Assembly: GCA_017305715.1 (NCBI GenBank)
Contig: JAFKKG010000011.1
Span: forward strand, 248,001-312,000
Direction of reading: 5' to 3'
From: Hyphomicrobiales bacterium
Lineage (GTDB): Bacteria > Pseudomonadota > Alphaproteobacteria > Rhizobiales > Xanthobacteraceae
DNA: 64,000 bases
Every line of letters starts with the position of its first letter. Positions within the stretch are counted from its first letter, which is position 1. Of this stretch, positions 52,345-61,455 are shown piece by piece. The notes under the pieces were generated by a model. The model was not told where the DNA came from. It searched no databases and was given only the letters and a program-made list of their open reading frames with translations. The position numbers and the translations under genes are program-made.

Positions 52345-52474
52345 CCCGCCTCATAAACTGCGACGACGGCGGTTCAAACAAGAATCGCTCCATCGCTAAC
52401 AAGGCGCACGAATTCCTGTTCCACGGCGTGGCAGCGCCGGGCCGCCGCCGGTTCCGATTCGGACAGGGCGGGCC

Positions 52475-53692
52475 CTAGAACTTCCGCACCAGATCCGGCG
52501 TGATCTCGCCGATGGAGCGAATGCCGAGCAGCGCCAGGTCGCGGTCGATCTCGGCATGGAGCAGGCTGATGGCGCGCGCGACGCCGGCTTCGCCGCCGGC
52601 AATCGCCGCATAGAGGAACGGCCGCCCGATCCAGACGAAATGCGCGCCGAGCGCCAGGGCCTTGATCACGTCGGTGCCGCGGCGGATGCCGCCATCGACC
52701 ATGATGGTCATGCCCTTTGCCTCGGCTGCGATCTCCGGCAGCGTGCGCAGGCCCGACATCGTGTAATCGAGCTGGCGGCCGCCATGGTTGGAGAGCATCA
52801 CGCCGTCGACGCCGCTCTCGCGCGCGATGCGGGCGTCCGCGGGCGAGACCAGTCCCTTGACGACGAGCTTGCCCTTCCAGCGCTTGCGGATCAGCTCGAC
52901 ATGCTTCCAGGCGAGCTGGTCGCGGGCGCCGATATTGCGCATCAGATTCTTGGCCAGCACCGGCGGGCCGCGCTGCGCATCCATGTTCTCGAAATGCGGC
53001 ATGCCGTGATTCTTCACGGTGCGCAGCCAGGTGCCGAACAGCCAGTGCGGATGGGTCAGCGTATCCCAGGCGACCTGCGGCGTGATGGCGAGCGGCACCT
53101 GAAAGCCGTTGCGGATGTTGTTCTCGCGGTTCGGCGGCACCGGCACGTCGGCGGTGACGACGAACGTGTCGTAGCCGGCGGCGGCCACCCGGTCCACCAG
53201 CGGCTCGATGCGCGCCGGCAGGCCGGCCAGATAGGCCTGGTACCAGGCCGCCTGATTCTCGCGGCGCACGTCTTCCAGCGTGATTAGCGAGGAAGCGCTG
53301 AGGATCATCGGCACGTTGGCGGCCGCCGCCGCCCGCGTCAGCACGATGTCTCCGCGATAGGCGCACAGTGCCGACGAGCCCATCGGCGGAATGCCGAACG
53401 GCGAGGCGTAGGTCTTGCCGAACAGCGTCGTGGTCTGGTCGCGGCCGGAGACGTCGTTGAGCACGCGCGGCACGAAACCATATTCGTCGAAGGCCTTGCG
53501 GTTGTCGCGGACCGCAGCATCGCTCTCGGCGCCTCCAGAGATATAGCCATAGAGGAATTTCGGAATCCGCCGCTGCGCCGTCGCCTCGAAATCGTCGAGT
53601 GCCAGATAGCGCTTCATCGCGCGCGGAACCGCGTTGGCGGCGCGGGTCACGGTCGCGGGCGGGGCGGTCAGGCCTATCGACTTATCGAGCAC
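52475..53692 (-). CDS. FMN-dependent alpha-hydroxy-acid oxidase, second paralogue
   Basis: A 405-residue TIM-barrel flavoenzyme. DDFEATAQRRIPKFLYGYISGGAESDAA is the family entry with a YxSGGxE motif. LSNHGGRQLDYTMSG holds the catalytic histidine and arginine, and DGGIRRGTDVIKALALGAHFVWIGRPFLY binds FMN. It is distantly related to the lldD-like gene at 8584 and has a longer N-terminus. The start is probably GTG at 53692; an ATG at 53617 is an alternative. Substrate unknown (lactate, mandelate or glycolate-type acids). Confidence 0.86.
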   Translation of the reverse strand: MLDKSIGLTAPPATVTRAANAVPRAMKRYLALDDFEATAQRRIPKFLYGYISGGAESDAAVRDNRKAFDEYGFVPRVLNDVSGRDQTTTLFGKTYASPFGIPPMGSSALCAYRGDIVLTRAAAAANVPMILSASSLITLEDVRRENQAAWYQAYLAGLPARIEPLVDRVAAAGYDTFVVTADVPVPPNRENNIRNGFQVPLAITPQVAWDTLTHPHWLFGTWLRTVKNHGMPHFENMDAQRGPPVLAKNLMRNIGARDQLAWKHVELIRKRWKGKLVVKGLVSPADARIARESGVDGVMLSNHGGRQLDYTMSGLRTLPEIAAEAKGMTIMVDGGIRRGTDVIKALALGAHFVWIGRPFLYAAIAGGEAGVARAISLLHAEIDRDLALLGIRSIGEITPDLVRKF

Positions 53693-53739
53693 GGCGGAGC
53701 ATTCCCTGTTGTTGTTATTATCGGGGGCAACAAGCTACA

Positions 53740-53785
53740 GCATGATCCGGAAAAGTGTGAAGCGGTTTTCCGAAAAAGATCATGC
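53740..53785. repeat. Dispersed palindrome (GCATGATC family), copy 2
   Basis: GCATGATC and GATCATGC arms flank CCGGAAAA...TTTTCCG, as in the copy at 31289-31333. It separates the FMN oxidase gene from the MlaD-type gene, both on the minus strand. Confidence 0.7.
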
Positions 53786-53801
53786 TCAGACAAAGAGCGC
53801 T

Positions 53802-54605
53802 TCAGCGCCGGGCGGGGCGTGCGCCAAACTTGCTCGTGTTGATGGACTGGCTGAGATCGCCCAGCATTTTCCGTGCTTCGTTCAACGCCGTGTCGGACTT
53901 CTTGTCGAAACTCTGGATCAGTTCGCGCAGCGAGATCACGGTCGGCAACAGGTCGCCGCCATATTTGTCGCTGGCGAGGCCGCCGAGGAAATCCCTGGTC
54001 TTGTCCAGCGCGCCGTCGACGGAGCTGATGCCGGCGTCCGCGGTGCTGATGATGCTGCTGATCCGTTCCCCATTGCCCGATAGCGAGGCGGTGAACGTCT
54101 CGAAGTTGCGCAGCGTGTCCTTTACCGCGACCTCATTGTCTGAAATCACCTTGTCGACATTGCGCAGCGCGACGCGGATTCGCTCCTGCATGTCCAGCAG
54201 TCCCTCGGGATCGGCGGTCAGCTCGGGAATGCCGTCGGCCCCCAGCGGCGGCGGGTCGACCGTGCCGCCGGTAAAGGAGATCGCGGCGATGCCGGTGAGG
54301 CCCTGGAATTCGAGGCCGACCTGGGTGTCCCTGCGCACCGGGGTGTTGCCGTCGATCATGGTGAGCACGACGACGCGGCGCGGATTGTCCAGCTTCAGCG
54401 ACACCACCTCGCCGACCCGCACGCCCGCGAAATTCACGCTGCCGCCCTGGCGCAGGCCGGAGGCGCCGCCTTCGAAAATCACCCGGAACGGCGTCTTCTG
54501 CTTATTGCTGGCGAATTTCTGATAGCCGAGGAACGCGCCGAGCGACCCGGCGATCAATGCCAGGGTCAAGGTCCCGATCATCAGATTGCTGGCGCGCGCC
54601 ATCAT
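53802..54605 (-). CDS. MCE-domain protein (MlaD family)
   Basis: A 267-residue protein with an N-terminal anchor helix (LMIGTLTLALIAGSLGAFLGY) and an MCE domain (about 36-115; FRVIFEGGASGLRQGGSVNFAGVRVGEVVSLKLD). A helical C-terminal tail follows. In MlaFEDB-type systems such proteins ferry lipids between membranes. The MlaE permease and MlaF ATPase genes are not adjacent, so this copy is an orphan, or its partners lie elsewhere. Starts at 54605 or 54602 (two ATGs in a row). Confidence 0.85.
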   Translation of the reverse strand: MMARASNLMIGTLTLALIAGSLGAFLGYQKFASNKQKTPFRVIFEGGASGLRQGGSVNFAGVRVGEVVSLKLDNPRRVVVLTMIDGNTPVRRDTQVGLEFQGLTGIAAISFTGGTVDPPPLGADGIPELTADPEGLLDMQERIRVALRNVDKVISDNEVAVKDTLRNFETFTASLSGNGERISSIISTADAGISSVDGALDKTRDFLGGLASDKYGGDLLPTVISLRELIQSFDKKSDTALNEARKMLGDLSQSINTSKFGARPARR

Positions 54606-54807
54606 CGAAATCCTGCGAAGCAGGCCCAGAGATAGCGGATTTGCCGGGTCAAGTCACCGCGGCGATCCCGCCCAAAACCAGCGGGGGTACTCATAAGTAC
54701 GATTGATCCCCACCAGGGCTTGTCACGTCCGCTTTGTCCCCGAAGCAGGCGCGTCCAAGCGCGTCGACCCCGTGCCAACCCGGAGGCGGGCGGATTGGCC
54801 ACCTAAG

Positions 54808-54830
54808 GAAAAGCCGCCCGAAGGCGGCTT
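54808..54830 (-). terminator. Rho-independent terminator of the PEP-CTERM gene
   Basis: Perfect 8-bp arms AAGCCGCC and GGCGGCTT (54811-54818 and 54823-54830) enclose CGAA. Reading on the minus strand the stem is followed by TTTTCC. It ends 26 bases past the gene's stop codon. Confidence 0.75.
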
Positions 54831-54856
54831 CAGAATTCATACCTGACGTTTGCGGA

Positions 54857-55519
54857 TCAGGCACGGATCATCGAAACGCTCTTCGACTTCCGACGATAGG
54901 CCATGAAGCCGACGCCCACGAAGCCAAGAATCATCATTGCCCACGTCGAGGGCTCGGGGACGGCGGCGACCCGGAACTCAATTTCTGGAATATTGAAAGT
55001 CGATATTGCGTTCTGGGACGTGAACGTAGCTGAACTAAATGGCGTGGCTGAGGTTATGCCAAAAAAGCCGAATGTGCTTGTGTCATAAGCGTTGATCGTC
55101 TGCGCCAGCGAACCGGCCGTCGTGCTCAACACGAAAGATGTGCCGAGATTGACGTTAGCGAAAAGTCCAAACGCCGTTACCGCAGAAGCGAAAGTAACGG
55201 TGAAGCCCTCATTGCCGAAGAAGAATTGAGCTCCGTTCTGGCTGGCGCCGAGGCTGGTTCCAGTAAAGGAGTTAAACTGGTTAGTGATGATGCCACCCAG
55301 ACCGGAGGCGGTATTAAATGAATAGGTGAGCCCACCCAATGTTGATCCCGAGGGCACGAGTGTTCCGGCCGAATAGGAGCCGTAGTTCTCGACGGTCAGT
55401 CCTGACGTGGCCGATGCGAATGCTGAGGAACTGGTGTAAGTGGCGGCATGCGTTTGGTTGCCGACCGATAGAATTCCAAACAGTGTTGCCGCCAAAAAGA
55501 GACGCCAATTTCCGTTCAT
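54857..55519 (-). CDS. PEP-CTERM-type exported protein (PEPxxWA form)
   Basis: A 220-residue secreted protein. The ATG at 55519 has CAGGAGCG upstream and begins a signal peptide ([18 protein letters not shown], cut before ATYTSS). The mature part is rich in serine, threonine, glycine and asparagine. The C-terminus [25 protein letters not shown] is the PEPxxWA-CTERM sorting signal: PEP motif, membrane helix, basic tail. Exosortase would cut it for attachment to the surface or export to exopolysaccharide. No exosortase gene is in the window. The AT-richer, less codon-biased sequence suggests possible acquisition by transfer. Confidence 0.85.
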   Translation of the reverse strand: MNGNWRLFLAATLFGILSVGNQTHAATYTSSSAFASATSGLTVENYGSYSAGTLVPSGSTLGGLTYSFNTASGLGGIITNQFNSFTGTSLGASQNGAQFFFGNEGFTVTFASAVTAFGLFANVNLGTSFVLSTTAGSLAQTINAYDTSTFGFFGITSATPFSSATFTSQNAISTFNIPEIEFRVAAVPEPSTWAMMILGFVGVGFMAYRRKSKSVSMIRA

Positions 55520-55858
55520 TCGACGCTCCTGCCAGTTGGTAAAAACCTCGAACAAGCTGACTAAAGTCTGGATATGGTGTCAACCCCGGCACTACCGGAC
55601 GGTGCGTGCATTTTCCATTGCCGGCGTTGCAATTCGTTTGACTTCCTGAAAGTGCTGGACGCACAGGCCAATTCAGGGCCGTTTCTTGTCGATCGTGGTT
55701 TTCCTCCCCGATTGGCCCATGTGCCGTCGCCGCCAGCCGCTCAAATCCCGCTTCTCCAACGCGCGGCGTTTGTTATGCTGTCTGACGGGAAGGCTGCCGG
55801 CATCAGTCAAAAACAAGAAACGCTGGCTCGTAGCCGCCCGCAGGTCAGGGAGGGCCGC
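55520..55858. other. Intergenic region between divergent PEP-CTERM and TRAP genes
   Basis: A 339-base gap. It contains the PEP-CTERM ribosome-binding site at its left edge and GGGAGGG for the TRAP gene at its right edge. The TRAP frame is open through the region but its translation has no domain before the Tat signal at 55859. No RNA gene or terminator was recognised. Confidence 0.4.
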
Positions 55859-56947
55859 ATGACGATCTCGCGCCGGAACTTCGCTCGTCTCGCCGTAACG
55901 AGCGGGGCTGTTGCTGCAATTGCCTCGCCCGCGATTGCGCAAGGTGTAATCAAGTGGCGGCTCGCGTCGAGCTTTCCGAAGAGTCTCGAAGGTCTGTGGG
56001 GAGCGAGTCCGACGCTCGCCAGATACGTGAACGAGATGAGCGACGGCAAGTTCACCATCGATCCCTTTGCGGCGGGAGAGATCGTGCCCGGGCTGCAGGT
56101 GCTCGATGCCGTCGCGAACGGCACGGTCGAGTGTGGGCACTCCTATGGCGGATACTACATCGGCAAGAATTCCGCCTTGATCTTCGACGGCTCGCTCCCC
56201 TTTGGGCTGACCCCGCGCCAGCAGAATGCCTGGTACCTTTACGGCGACGGCAAGAAGCTGATGGACGAGGTCTATGACGGCATGGGCGTGGTCAGCATTC
56301 CGATGGGAAATACCGGCGGGCAGACCTTCGGCTGGTTTCGGAAGGAGATAAAGTCACCGGCCGATTTCAACGGCCTCAAGATGCGGGTTGCGGGCTTCGG
56401 CGGCAAGGTCCTGTCGAAGCTCGGCGTGGTCCCGCAGCAGATCGCGGCCGGTGACATCTATCCGGCGCTCGAGAAAGGCACGATCGACGCCGCCGAGTGG
56501 GTCGGACCTTATGACGACGAGAAGCTCGGCTTCCACAAGGTCGCGAAGTATATGCACCTTCCGGGCGTGCTCGAGTTGGAGGCCAATACCGGCCTCTACG
56601 TCAACAAGTCGAAATGGGCCGAATTGCCGGTGGCCTATCAGGCGATGCTGAGGGCGGCTTGCGCCTACACGATGATGGAGATGCTTGCGGGTTATGATGC
56701 GAAGAACCCCAAGGCGCTCAATCGTCTCGTCGCGGCCGGCGCGCAACTCGTCCTGCTCAACCCGGACATCCTGAAGGCGCTACGCACTGCGCTCGAGCAG
56801 GTGCTCGACGAGGAGGGCGCGAAAAGCGAGCAGTTCAAGCGCGTACTCGAGAATTGGCGCGCCTTCCGCGCCGAGCAGCACCGCTGGTTCCTGCTCGCCG
56901 ACGCCCGCACCGAAATGTCGGTGTACGGGCTGACGACCGCGCCGTAG
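55859..56947 (+). CDS. TRAP transporter substrate-binding protein (DctP type), Tat-exported
   Basis: A 362-residue periplasmic binding protein. MTISRRNFARLAVTSGAVAAIASPAIA is a twin-arginine signal. VIKWRLASSFPKSLEGLWGASPTLARYVNEMSDGKFTID and FNGLKMRVAGFGGKVLSKLG are DctP signatures, the arginine in the latter being the usual carboxylate clamp. AGDIYPALEKGTIDAAEWVGPYDD is also typical. It would bind an organic acid. No DctQ or DctM membrane gene follows, so the transporter partners lie elsewhere. The ATG at 55859 has GGGAGGG upstream. Confidence 0.88.
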   Translation: MTISRRNFARLAVTSGAVAAIASPAIAQGVIKWRLASSFPKSLEGLWGASPTLARYVNEMSDGKFTIDPFAAGEIVPGLQVLDAVANGTVECGHSYGGYYIGKNSALIFDGSLPFGLTPRQQNAWYLYGDGKKLMDEVYDGMGVVSIPMGNTGGQTFGWFRKEIKSPADFNGLKMRVAGFGGKVLSKLGVVPQQIAAGDIYPALEKGTIDAAEWVGPYDDEKLGFHKVAKYMHLPGVLELEANTGLYVNKSKWAELPVAYQAMLRAACAYTMMEMLAGYDAKNPKALNRLVAAGAQLVLLNPDILKALRTALEQVLDEEGAKSEQFKRVLENWRAFRAEQHRWFLLADARTEMSVYGLTTAP

Positions 56948-56984
56948 AGGGATCCTGATGGGGATGGCCCGATGATCGGATGGC

Positions 56985-57914
56985 CTAACCTGTCGCCGGC
57001 TTTCGCGACGCCACAAAAACCCCGATCAGGACCAGCGCAAAGCCCAGAAAGTGGAACGATTGCGGGTGCTCGCCGAGGAACACGATCGACATCACGGTTC
57101 CGAATACCGGCACGACGTGAAAGAACGGCGCGGCGCGGTTGGCGCCGATCAGCTGCACGCCGCGATTGAAGCAGAGATAGGCCAGCGTCGAGGGAAACAC
57201 CGCCACATAGAACACGCTCAGCAAATTGGCGCTGTCGATCCGCATCAGGGGTTGCGTTGACAGCTCCCAGATGAACAGCGGGACCAGGCAGGCCGCGCCG
57301 GCGCCGAAGGTAAAGGCGACGAACGACAGGCCGTGAATGGCGGGGCGCTTCAGCGACAGCACCGAATAGAGGCCGAAGATCGCCAGCGCCATCGTGAAGA
57401 TGAGGTCGCCCTTGTTGAACTCGATGCTCTTCAGCGTGGTGAGGTCGCCGTGCAGCAGGATCACCAGCACGCCGGCCAGCGACACCGCAATCCCGCAGGC
57501 CTGGGCCCACGTCAAACGGACGCCGAGCAGGATCAGCGACCAGCTGGCGATGAACAGCGGGCCGGCCGATTGCAACAGCAGCGTGTTCAGCGCCTGGGTG
57601 TGTTCGAGCGCCCAATATTGCATCGTGTTGAAGGCGCTGATGCCGATGACCGAAAGAAAGATCATGATGCCGAGACGGCCGCGGATCGCGGCCCAATCCC
57701 GCACCAGATGTTTCCAGGCAAAGGGGAGGATGATCAGGAATGCGATCGACCAGCGCAGGAACGACAGCGTCACCGGCGCGATATGGCCGGCGGCCAGCCG
57801 TCCGACGATGGCGTTACCGGCCCAGCACAGCGCGGTGATGCTGAGCAGCAAATAAGGCTGGTTGACGATCCAGCCCGCGGGATTCGCAGGCGCATTGGGT
57901 TCGGCGGCAGACAT
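56985..57914 (-). CDS. EamA-family permease (DMT superfamily), second paralogue
   Basis: A 309-residue inner-membrane protein with two EamA halves. GWIVNQPYLLLSITALCWAGNAIVGRLAAGHIAPVTLSFLRW parallels the protein at 48691, and NRGVQLIGANRAAPFFHVVPVFGTVMSIVFLGE is nearly the same as its C-terminal half. The two genes are clear paralogues about 8 kb apart in the same orientation. The start is taken as the ATG at 57914 by comparison with the other copy; an ATG at 57938 is an alternative. Confidence 0.84.
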   Translation of the reverse strand: MSAAEPNAPANPAGWIVNQPYLLLSITALCWAGNAIVGRLAAGHIAPVTLSFLRWSIAFLIILPFAWKHLVRDWAAIRGRLGIMIFLSVIGISAFNTMQYWALEHTQALNTLLLQSAGPLFIASWSLILLGVRLTWAQACGIAVSLAGVLVILLHGDLTTLKSIEFNKGDLIFTMALAIFGLYSVLSLKRPAIHGLSFVAFTFGAGAACLVPLFIWELSTQPLMRIDSANLLSVFYVAVFPSTLAYLCFNRGVQLIGANRAAPFFHVVPVFGTVMSIVFLGEHPQSFHFLGFALVLIGVFVASRKPATG

Positions 57915-58074
57915 TGGTAAGAACAAGGCCCGGTTCATGATGCCGCGGCCCGCCCGGCGAAGCCGGGCCGGAGAGATCGCCCGGCTCGGTCACAGACACC
58001 GATTTGCAGCGTCCATCAATGGGGCAGATGCATCGCGACCATGCGCGGAAAGAACCCGCGGCGGCGACCAGTCG

Positions 58075-58461
58075 TCAGCCGGCGTTGTCGGGCGGCGCCG
58101 CCTGACGCTTGACGATCTGCTCGGCGAGCTGGATCAGCATCCGCTTGGCATTATGGTCCTGCATCTCGCGAAACAGCCGCAGCAGGCGCAACTCGAGCAA
58201 CGCCTGCATCGTTTCGGTTTCGACCGGCGAACAGGCGGTCTTGCGGGTCGCAGGCGCCAGCCCCTGGAACAGATCATGGGAAACGCCGAGCGCGTCCGCC
58301 ACCTGCATCAGGCGGCCGACATCGGCGCGGCCCGACCCGTTGGTTGGTTTCGGCGCCGGCTGGCCGGGCGCGCCGAGCACTTCCGCAAGGTCGTCTTGCG
58401 AAAGTCCGAGCGCAAGCCACCTTGCTTTCACCAGCTGATCGATCTGCCCGTCGGTGCTCAT
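58075..58461 (-). CDS. Small XRE-type regulator coupled to LysR
   Basis: A 128-residue protein with an N-terminal helix-turn-helix (VKARWLALGLSQDDLAEVLG...DVGRLMQVADALGVSHDLFQGL) and a C-terminal helical region (LLELRLLRLFREMQDHNAKRMLIQLAEQIVKRQ). The ATG at 58461 overlaps the LysR stop codon by 4 bases, so the two are translated in tandem. The role is unknown; the coupling suggests a joint regulatory unit for the divergent operon at 59639. Confidence 0.72.
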   Translation of the reverse strand: MSTDGQIDQLVKARWLALGLSQDDLAEVLGAPGQPAPKPTNGSGRADVGRLMQVADALGVSHDLFQGLAPATRKTACSPVETETMQALLELRLLRLFREMQDHNAKRMLIQLAEQIVKRQAAPPDNAG

Positions 58462-59546
58462 CGATCGGTCCCGCTGGTTCGGACGGGCAACATCGGCACG
58501 ACTTTCGCTCGCGACGGCGTCTTGAAGCCGGCGAACAGATTGACCAGCGGCTCGGCGTCCTTGTACGCCTTCTGAAAATCGTTCGGATGCACGAACTCGT
58601 CGCGGAACCACGGGTATTTGCGCCCGTCGAACGACTGCACGATCCAGTCGATCAGATGGCGGACGCGCTGAATTTTCTTGGCGTCCGGATGATAGGCGAG
58701 CCAGATGTCGAGATCGAACTTGACGCCGAGGTCCAGCGCGATCAGCGGATCGCCGAGTGCCGGCACATAGGTTGGGAGCCAGCCGATACCGGCGCCCTTC
58801 GAGACGGCCCAGACATGCGCGCTCGAGACGTTGTTGCGCATGGCGACGAAGCCGACCTGGCCGCGCACGGCGTGCTTGTCATACATCTCCTTGCCGCGGG
58901 TCTGGTCAGCTTCCTGTATCACCATGCGGTGGTTTTGCTGCAAGTCGCTGATGTCCTTTGGCATGCCGTAGACTTCAACATAGGACGGGCTGACGAACGG
59001 CATGACGTGAAGCCGGCCGATCTTGACGCACATGAGGTCGGGGTTGGCGGGCCGCTCGAGCTGCACGGCGACGTCGGCTTCGAGCCGCAGAATGTCGGCC
59101 GAGCGCATCTCGCATTTCAGGTCCACCAGCAGTCCGGAATAGACCCGCTGGAATTCGACCAGCCGCGGCGCCAGCCAGAAGGTGCCGAGACCTTCGGTCA
59201 CCGCGATCTTCACCTCGCCGTTCAGCGCGGGCGTGGCCTCGTTGAGCGTCCGGTCGAGACCGAAGGAGGCTTCCTCCATCCGCATGGCGGCCTCGAACAC
59301 CTTGTGCCCTTCCGGCGTCAACCTGATGCCGTCGACATGGCGGGTCATCAATGTCGTTCGGTAGGCGCTTTCCATCGCCGTAATCCGCTTGCTGAGAAAG
59401 TTGGCCGACATGTTGAGCTGCCCGGCGGCAGCCCGAAAACTGCCGGTTCGGGCCACGGCCAGGAAAATCCGGACCAGATCCCAGTTGGCCATTCGGCCGG
59501 GCGTGTGCGCGCCGCTGTGCGCGCCCCTGCGCTCATCTGAGTGCAT
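58458..59546 (-). CDS. LysR-family transcriptional regulator
   Basis: A 362-residue regulator. WDLVRIFLAVARTGSFRAAAGQLNMSANFLSKRITAMESAYRTTLMTR is the LysR helix-turn-helix. The effector-binding domain (about 105-300) has the usual two-lobed pattern with [23 protein letters not shown]. An extra N-terminal 18 residues precede the HTH; the ATG at 59546 has GAGG upstream, and an ATG at 59492 is the alternative. It is divergent from the GNAT gene, the standard layout for a LysR regulator and its target. Confidence 0.9.
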   Translation of the reverse strand: MHSDERRGAHSGAHTPGRMANWDLVRIFLAVARTGSFRAAAGQLNMSANFLSKRITAMESAYRTTLMTRHVDGIRLTPEGHKVFEAAMRMEEASFGLDRTLNEATPALNGEVKIAVTEGLGTFWLAPRLVEFQRVYSGLLVDLKCEMRSADILRLEADVAVQLERPANPDLMCVKIGRLHVMPFVSPSYVEVYGMPKDISDLQQNHRMVIQEADQTRGKEMYDKHAVRGQVGFVAMRNNVSSAHVWAVSKGAGIGWLPTYVPALGDPLIALDLGVKFDLDIWLAYHPDAKKIQRVRHLIDWIVQSFDGRKYPWFRDEFVHPNDFQKAYKDAEPLVNLFAGFKTPSRAKVVPMLPVRTSGTDR

Positions 59547-59601
59547 ACAAATCGCCTCGTTTATCGCCTTCTAACTTAACGGAACCGATCTTCTATTCTT
59601 G

Positions 59602-59613
59602 GCAGAAATCTGC
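59602..59613. promoter_or_regulatory. Possible LysR-type operator dyad
   Basis: GCAGA-AA-TCTGC lies in the 92-base gap between the divergent LysR and GNAT genes. It is short and could also be chance. Confidence 0.3.
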
Positions 59614-59638
59614 GTCCCGCACAATCAAGAGACGATCC

Positions 59639-60862
59639 ATGAATGCGCTCGACATCGATCTAATCAGGAAATCCGCTCGGGAACGTGCGCCTGCCAGCCG
59701 TTCCACGGCCCATTCCCTGGCCCGTATGACGTCCCTCGAAGTGGCCAGACGCACAGTCATTTTCAATGTCGGGGCGGCCGGCATTTCGGCGCTGGTGGAC
59801 CGGGCCCGCATCGACATCCCGGGATTAACCTCAAACAACATTCTTTATGCGGCCGCCAACCACAACCCCGATATTTTCTGGGCGATCGCCCGGCGCGACC
59901 GGTTCGACATCAGCGATCCGCAGGGCGAGGGGTTTCTGGCGGTGCTGCCATTGACCCATGAGGGCATGCGCCGGCTGATCGACGGCCGGCTCAACACCAA
60001 GGATCCGGAGCTGTGCTATGTGGCGCGGCAATCGGAGCGCCCTGCCGGCATCTATGTCTGGGCGATCCACGCCAAGGGTACGCTGGCGGCCGCGATCCCG
60101 CTGGTGCTGGAGAAAATCTCCTCGCCGCTTTACCGTGGCGTCAACCTGTACTCGCGCCCCATCACCAAGGGCGGCTTGCGGGTGCTGGAGCCGCTCGGCT
60201 TCGAACCGGGCGCGAGCTACGAGGAATTGTTCACGCCGCATCTGCAGATGTTCGACCGCTCCGGCGATCTGCCGCGCGCGAAGCCGGTGCCGCCGGACCC
60301 GGTCACGGTCGAGGTGGTGCGATCGATGGACGAGATGGCGCGCGTGATCGCGATCCGCGGCGCCGTGTATATGGGCGAGCAGCATTGCCCGTTCGAGGAG
60401 GAGTTCGACGGCAATGATTTTTCCGCCACCCATCTGATCTGCCACAAGTACGGCGAGCCGGTCGGTTGCATGCGGATCCGCTATTTTGCGGACTTCGCCA
60501 AGTTCGAGCGGCTGGCGGTCCGCAATGAGAGCCGCAACGCCGGCCTCGCCGGCAAGATCGTCGATACGGCGATCGAGCTGTGCCGGAAAAAGGGCTATCG
60601 AGTCATGTACGCGCATGCGCAGACCCGGCTGCTCTCGTTCTGGGAACAACGCGGCTTCAAGCGCGCGAATGGTACCCGTAATTTCGTGTTCTCCGATTTC
60701 GACTATGTCGAAGTCAGGCTCGATACCGAAAAGCATCCGCAGAGCATCACGCTGAACGACGATCCCTATGTGCTGATTCGTCCCGAGGGCCATTGGGATA
60801 CGCCTGGCATCCTGGAAAAATCCATCGGCAGGGGCGTTTGCGAAACCGGGAACGTGCGATGA
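59639..60862 (+). CDS. GNAT-family acyltransferase, two-domain form
   Basis: A 407-residue protein whose C-terminal half has GNAT features: EPVGCMRIRYFADFAKFERLAVRNESRNAGLAGKIVDTAIELCRKKGYRVMYAHAQTRLLSFWEQRGF, with a LAGKI loop for CoA. The N-terminal half (about 40-200) is not clearly recognised; ILYAAANHNPDIFWAIARRDRFDIS and EGFLAVLPLTHEGMRRLIDG suggest a degenerate acyltransferase-like domain. It is the first gene of the LysR-divergent operon and overlaps the next gene by 4 bases. The substrate is unknown. Confidence 0.72.
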   Translation: MNALDIDLIRKSARERAPASRSTAHSLARMTSLEVARRTVIFNVGAAGISALVDRARIDIPGLTSNNILYAAANHNPDIFWAIARRDRFDISDPQGEGFLAVLPLTHEGMRRLIDGRLNTKDPELCYVARQSERPAGIYVWAIHAKGTLAAAIPLVLEKISSPLYRGVNLYSRPITKGGLRVLEPLGFEPGASYEELFTPHLQMFDRSGDLPRAKPVPPDPVTVEVVRSMDEMARVIAIRGAVYMGEQHCPFEEEFDGNDFSATHLICHKYGEPVGCMRIRYFADFAKFERLAVRNESRNAGLAGKIVDTAIELCRKKGYRVMYAHAQTRLLSFWEQRGFKRANGTRNFVFSDFDYVEVRLDTEKHPQSITLNDDPYVLIRPEGHWDTPGILEKSIGRGVCETGNVR

Positions 60863-61455
60863 GCTCCGTCATCGATTTGCGCACCTATGTCGGTGCATCG
60901 AGCCGCCGCCTGCTGGTCATGGTCGATCTGCAGGAAAAAAACTACGACGAACTGGCCAAGGACAACGCGCCGGATCTGCGGCGCGCGCTGGACAATTGCA
61001 TGGCCGCGATCCGCCATGCCCGTGACTTCGCCATTCCGATCGCATTCACGCGGCATGGCGGCGATGGCCCGGGCGTGCTCGAGAGGTCGAGCCCGTCGGC
61101 ATGGATTTCCGGCCTCGAGCCGCGACGCTCGGACATGGTGTTCGAGCGGCCGCAGCCGTCCTGCTACAGCAACCACCTGTTTGAAAACGTGGTGTCACAG
61201 GCCGGCAGCTTCGCGATTGCCGGCCTCACCGCCGAGGAAACCTGCCTTGCGACCGCGATCGATGCCGCGCGCCGCGGCCATCACGTCACGTTTCTGGGCG
61301 ATGCGTCGGCGAGCCGCGGCCGGCGCAATAGCGATGCCGCCGCGGTGCATCTGCTGGCCACAAGGGCGATCGAACTCTTTGCCGACGTCGCCTCGACCGG
61401 CCAGTGGCAGATCGCGACGTCGCAGCGACCTCTCAAAGGGCATCGCTATGGATGA
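60859..61455 (+). CDS. Isochorismatase-like cysteine hydrolase
   Basis: A 198-residue enzyme of the isochorismatase/nicotinamidase superfamily. LLVMVDLQEKNY contains the catalytic aspartate D23, and GLTAEETCLATAIDAARRG the nucleophile C129. The third residue, usually lysine, is replaced by R97 in VFERPQPSCYS. It may hydrolyse an amide or enol ether; the substrate is unknown. Its start overlaps the GNAT stop (ATGA) and its end overlaps a small gene, so it is translated as part of a coupled chain. Confidence 0.8.
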   Translation: MSSVIDLRTYVGASSRRLLVMVDLQEKNYDELAKDNAPDLRRALDNCMAAIRHARDFAIPIAFTRHGGDGPGVLERSSPSAWISGLEPRRSDMVFERPQPSCYSNHLFENVVSQAGSFAIAGLTAEETCLATAIDAARRGHHVTFLGDASASRGRRNSDAAAVHLLATRAIELFADVASTGQWQIATSQRPLKGHRYG

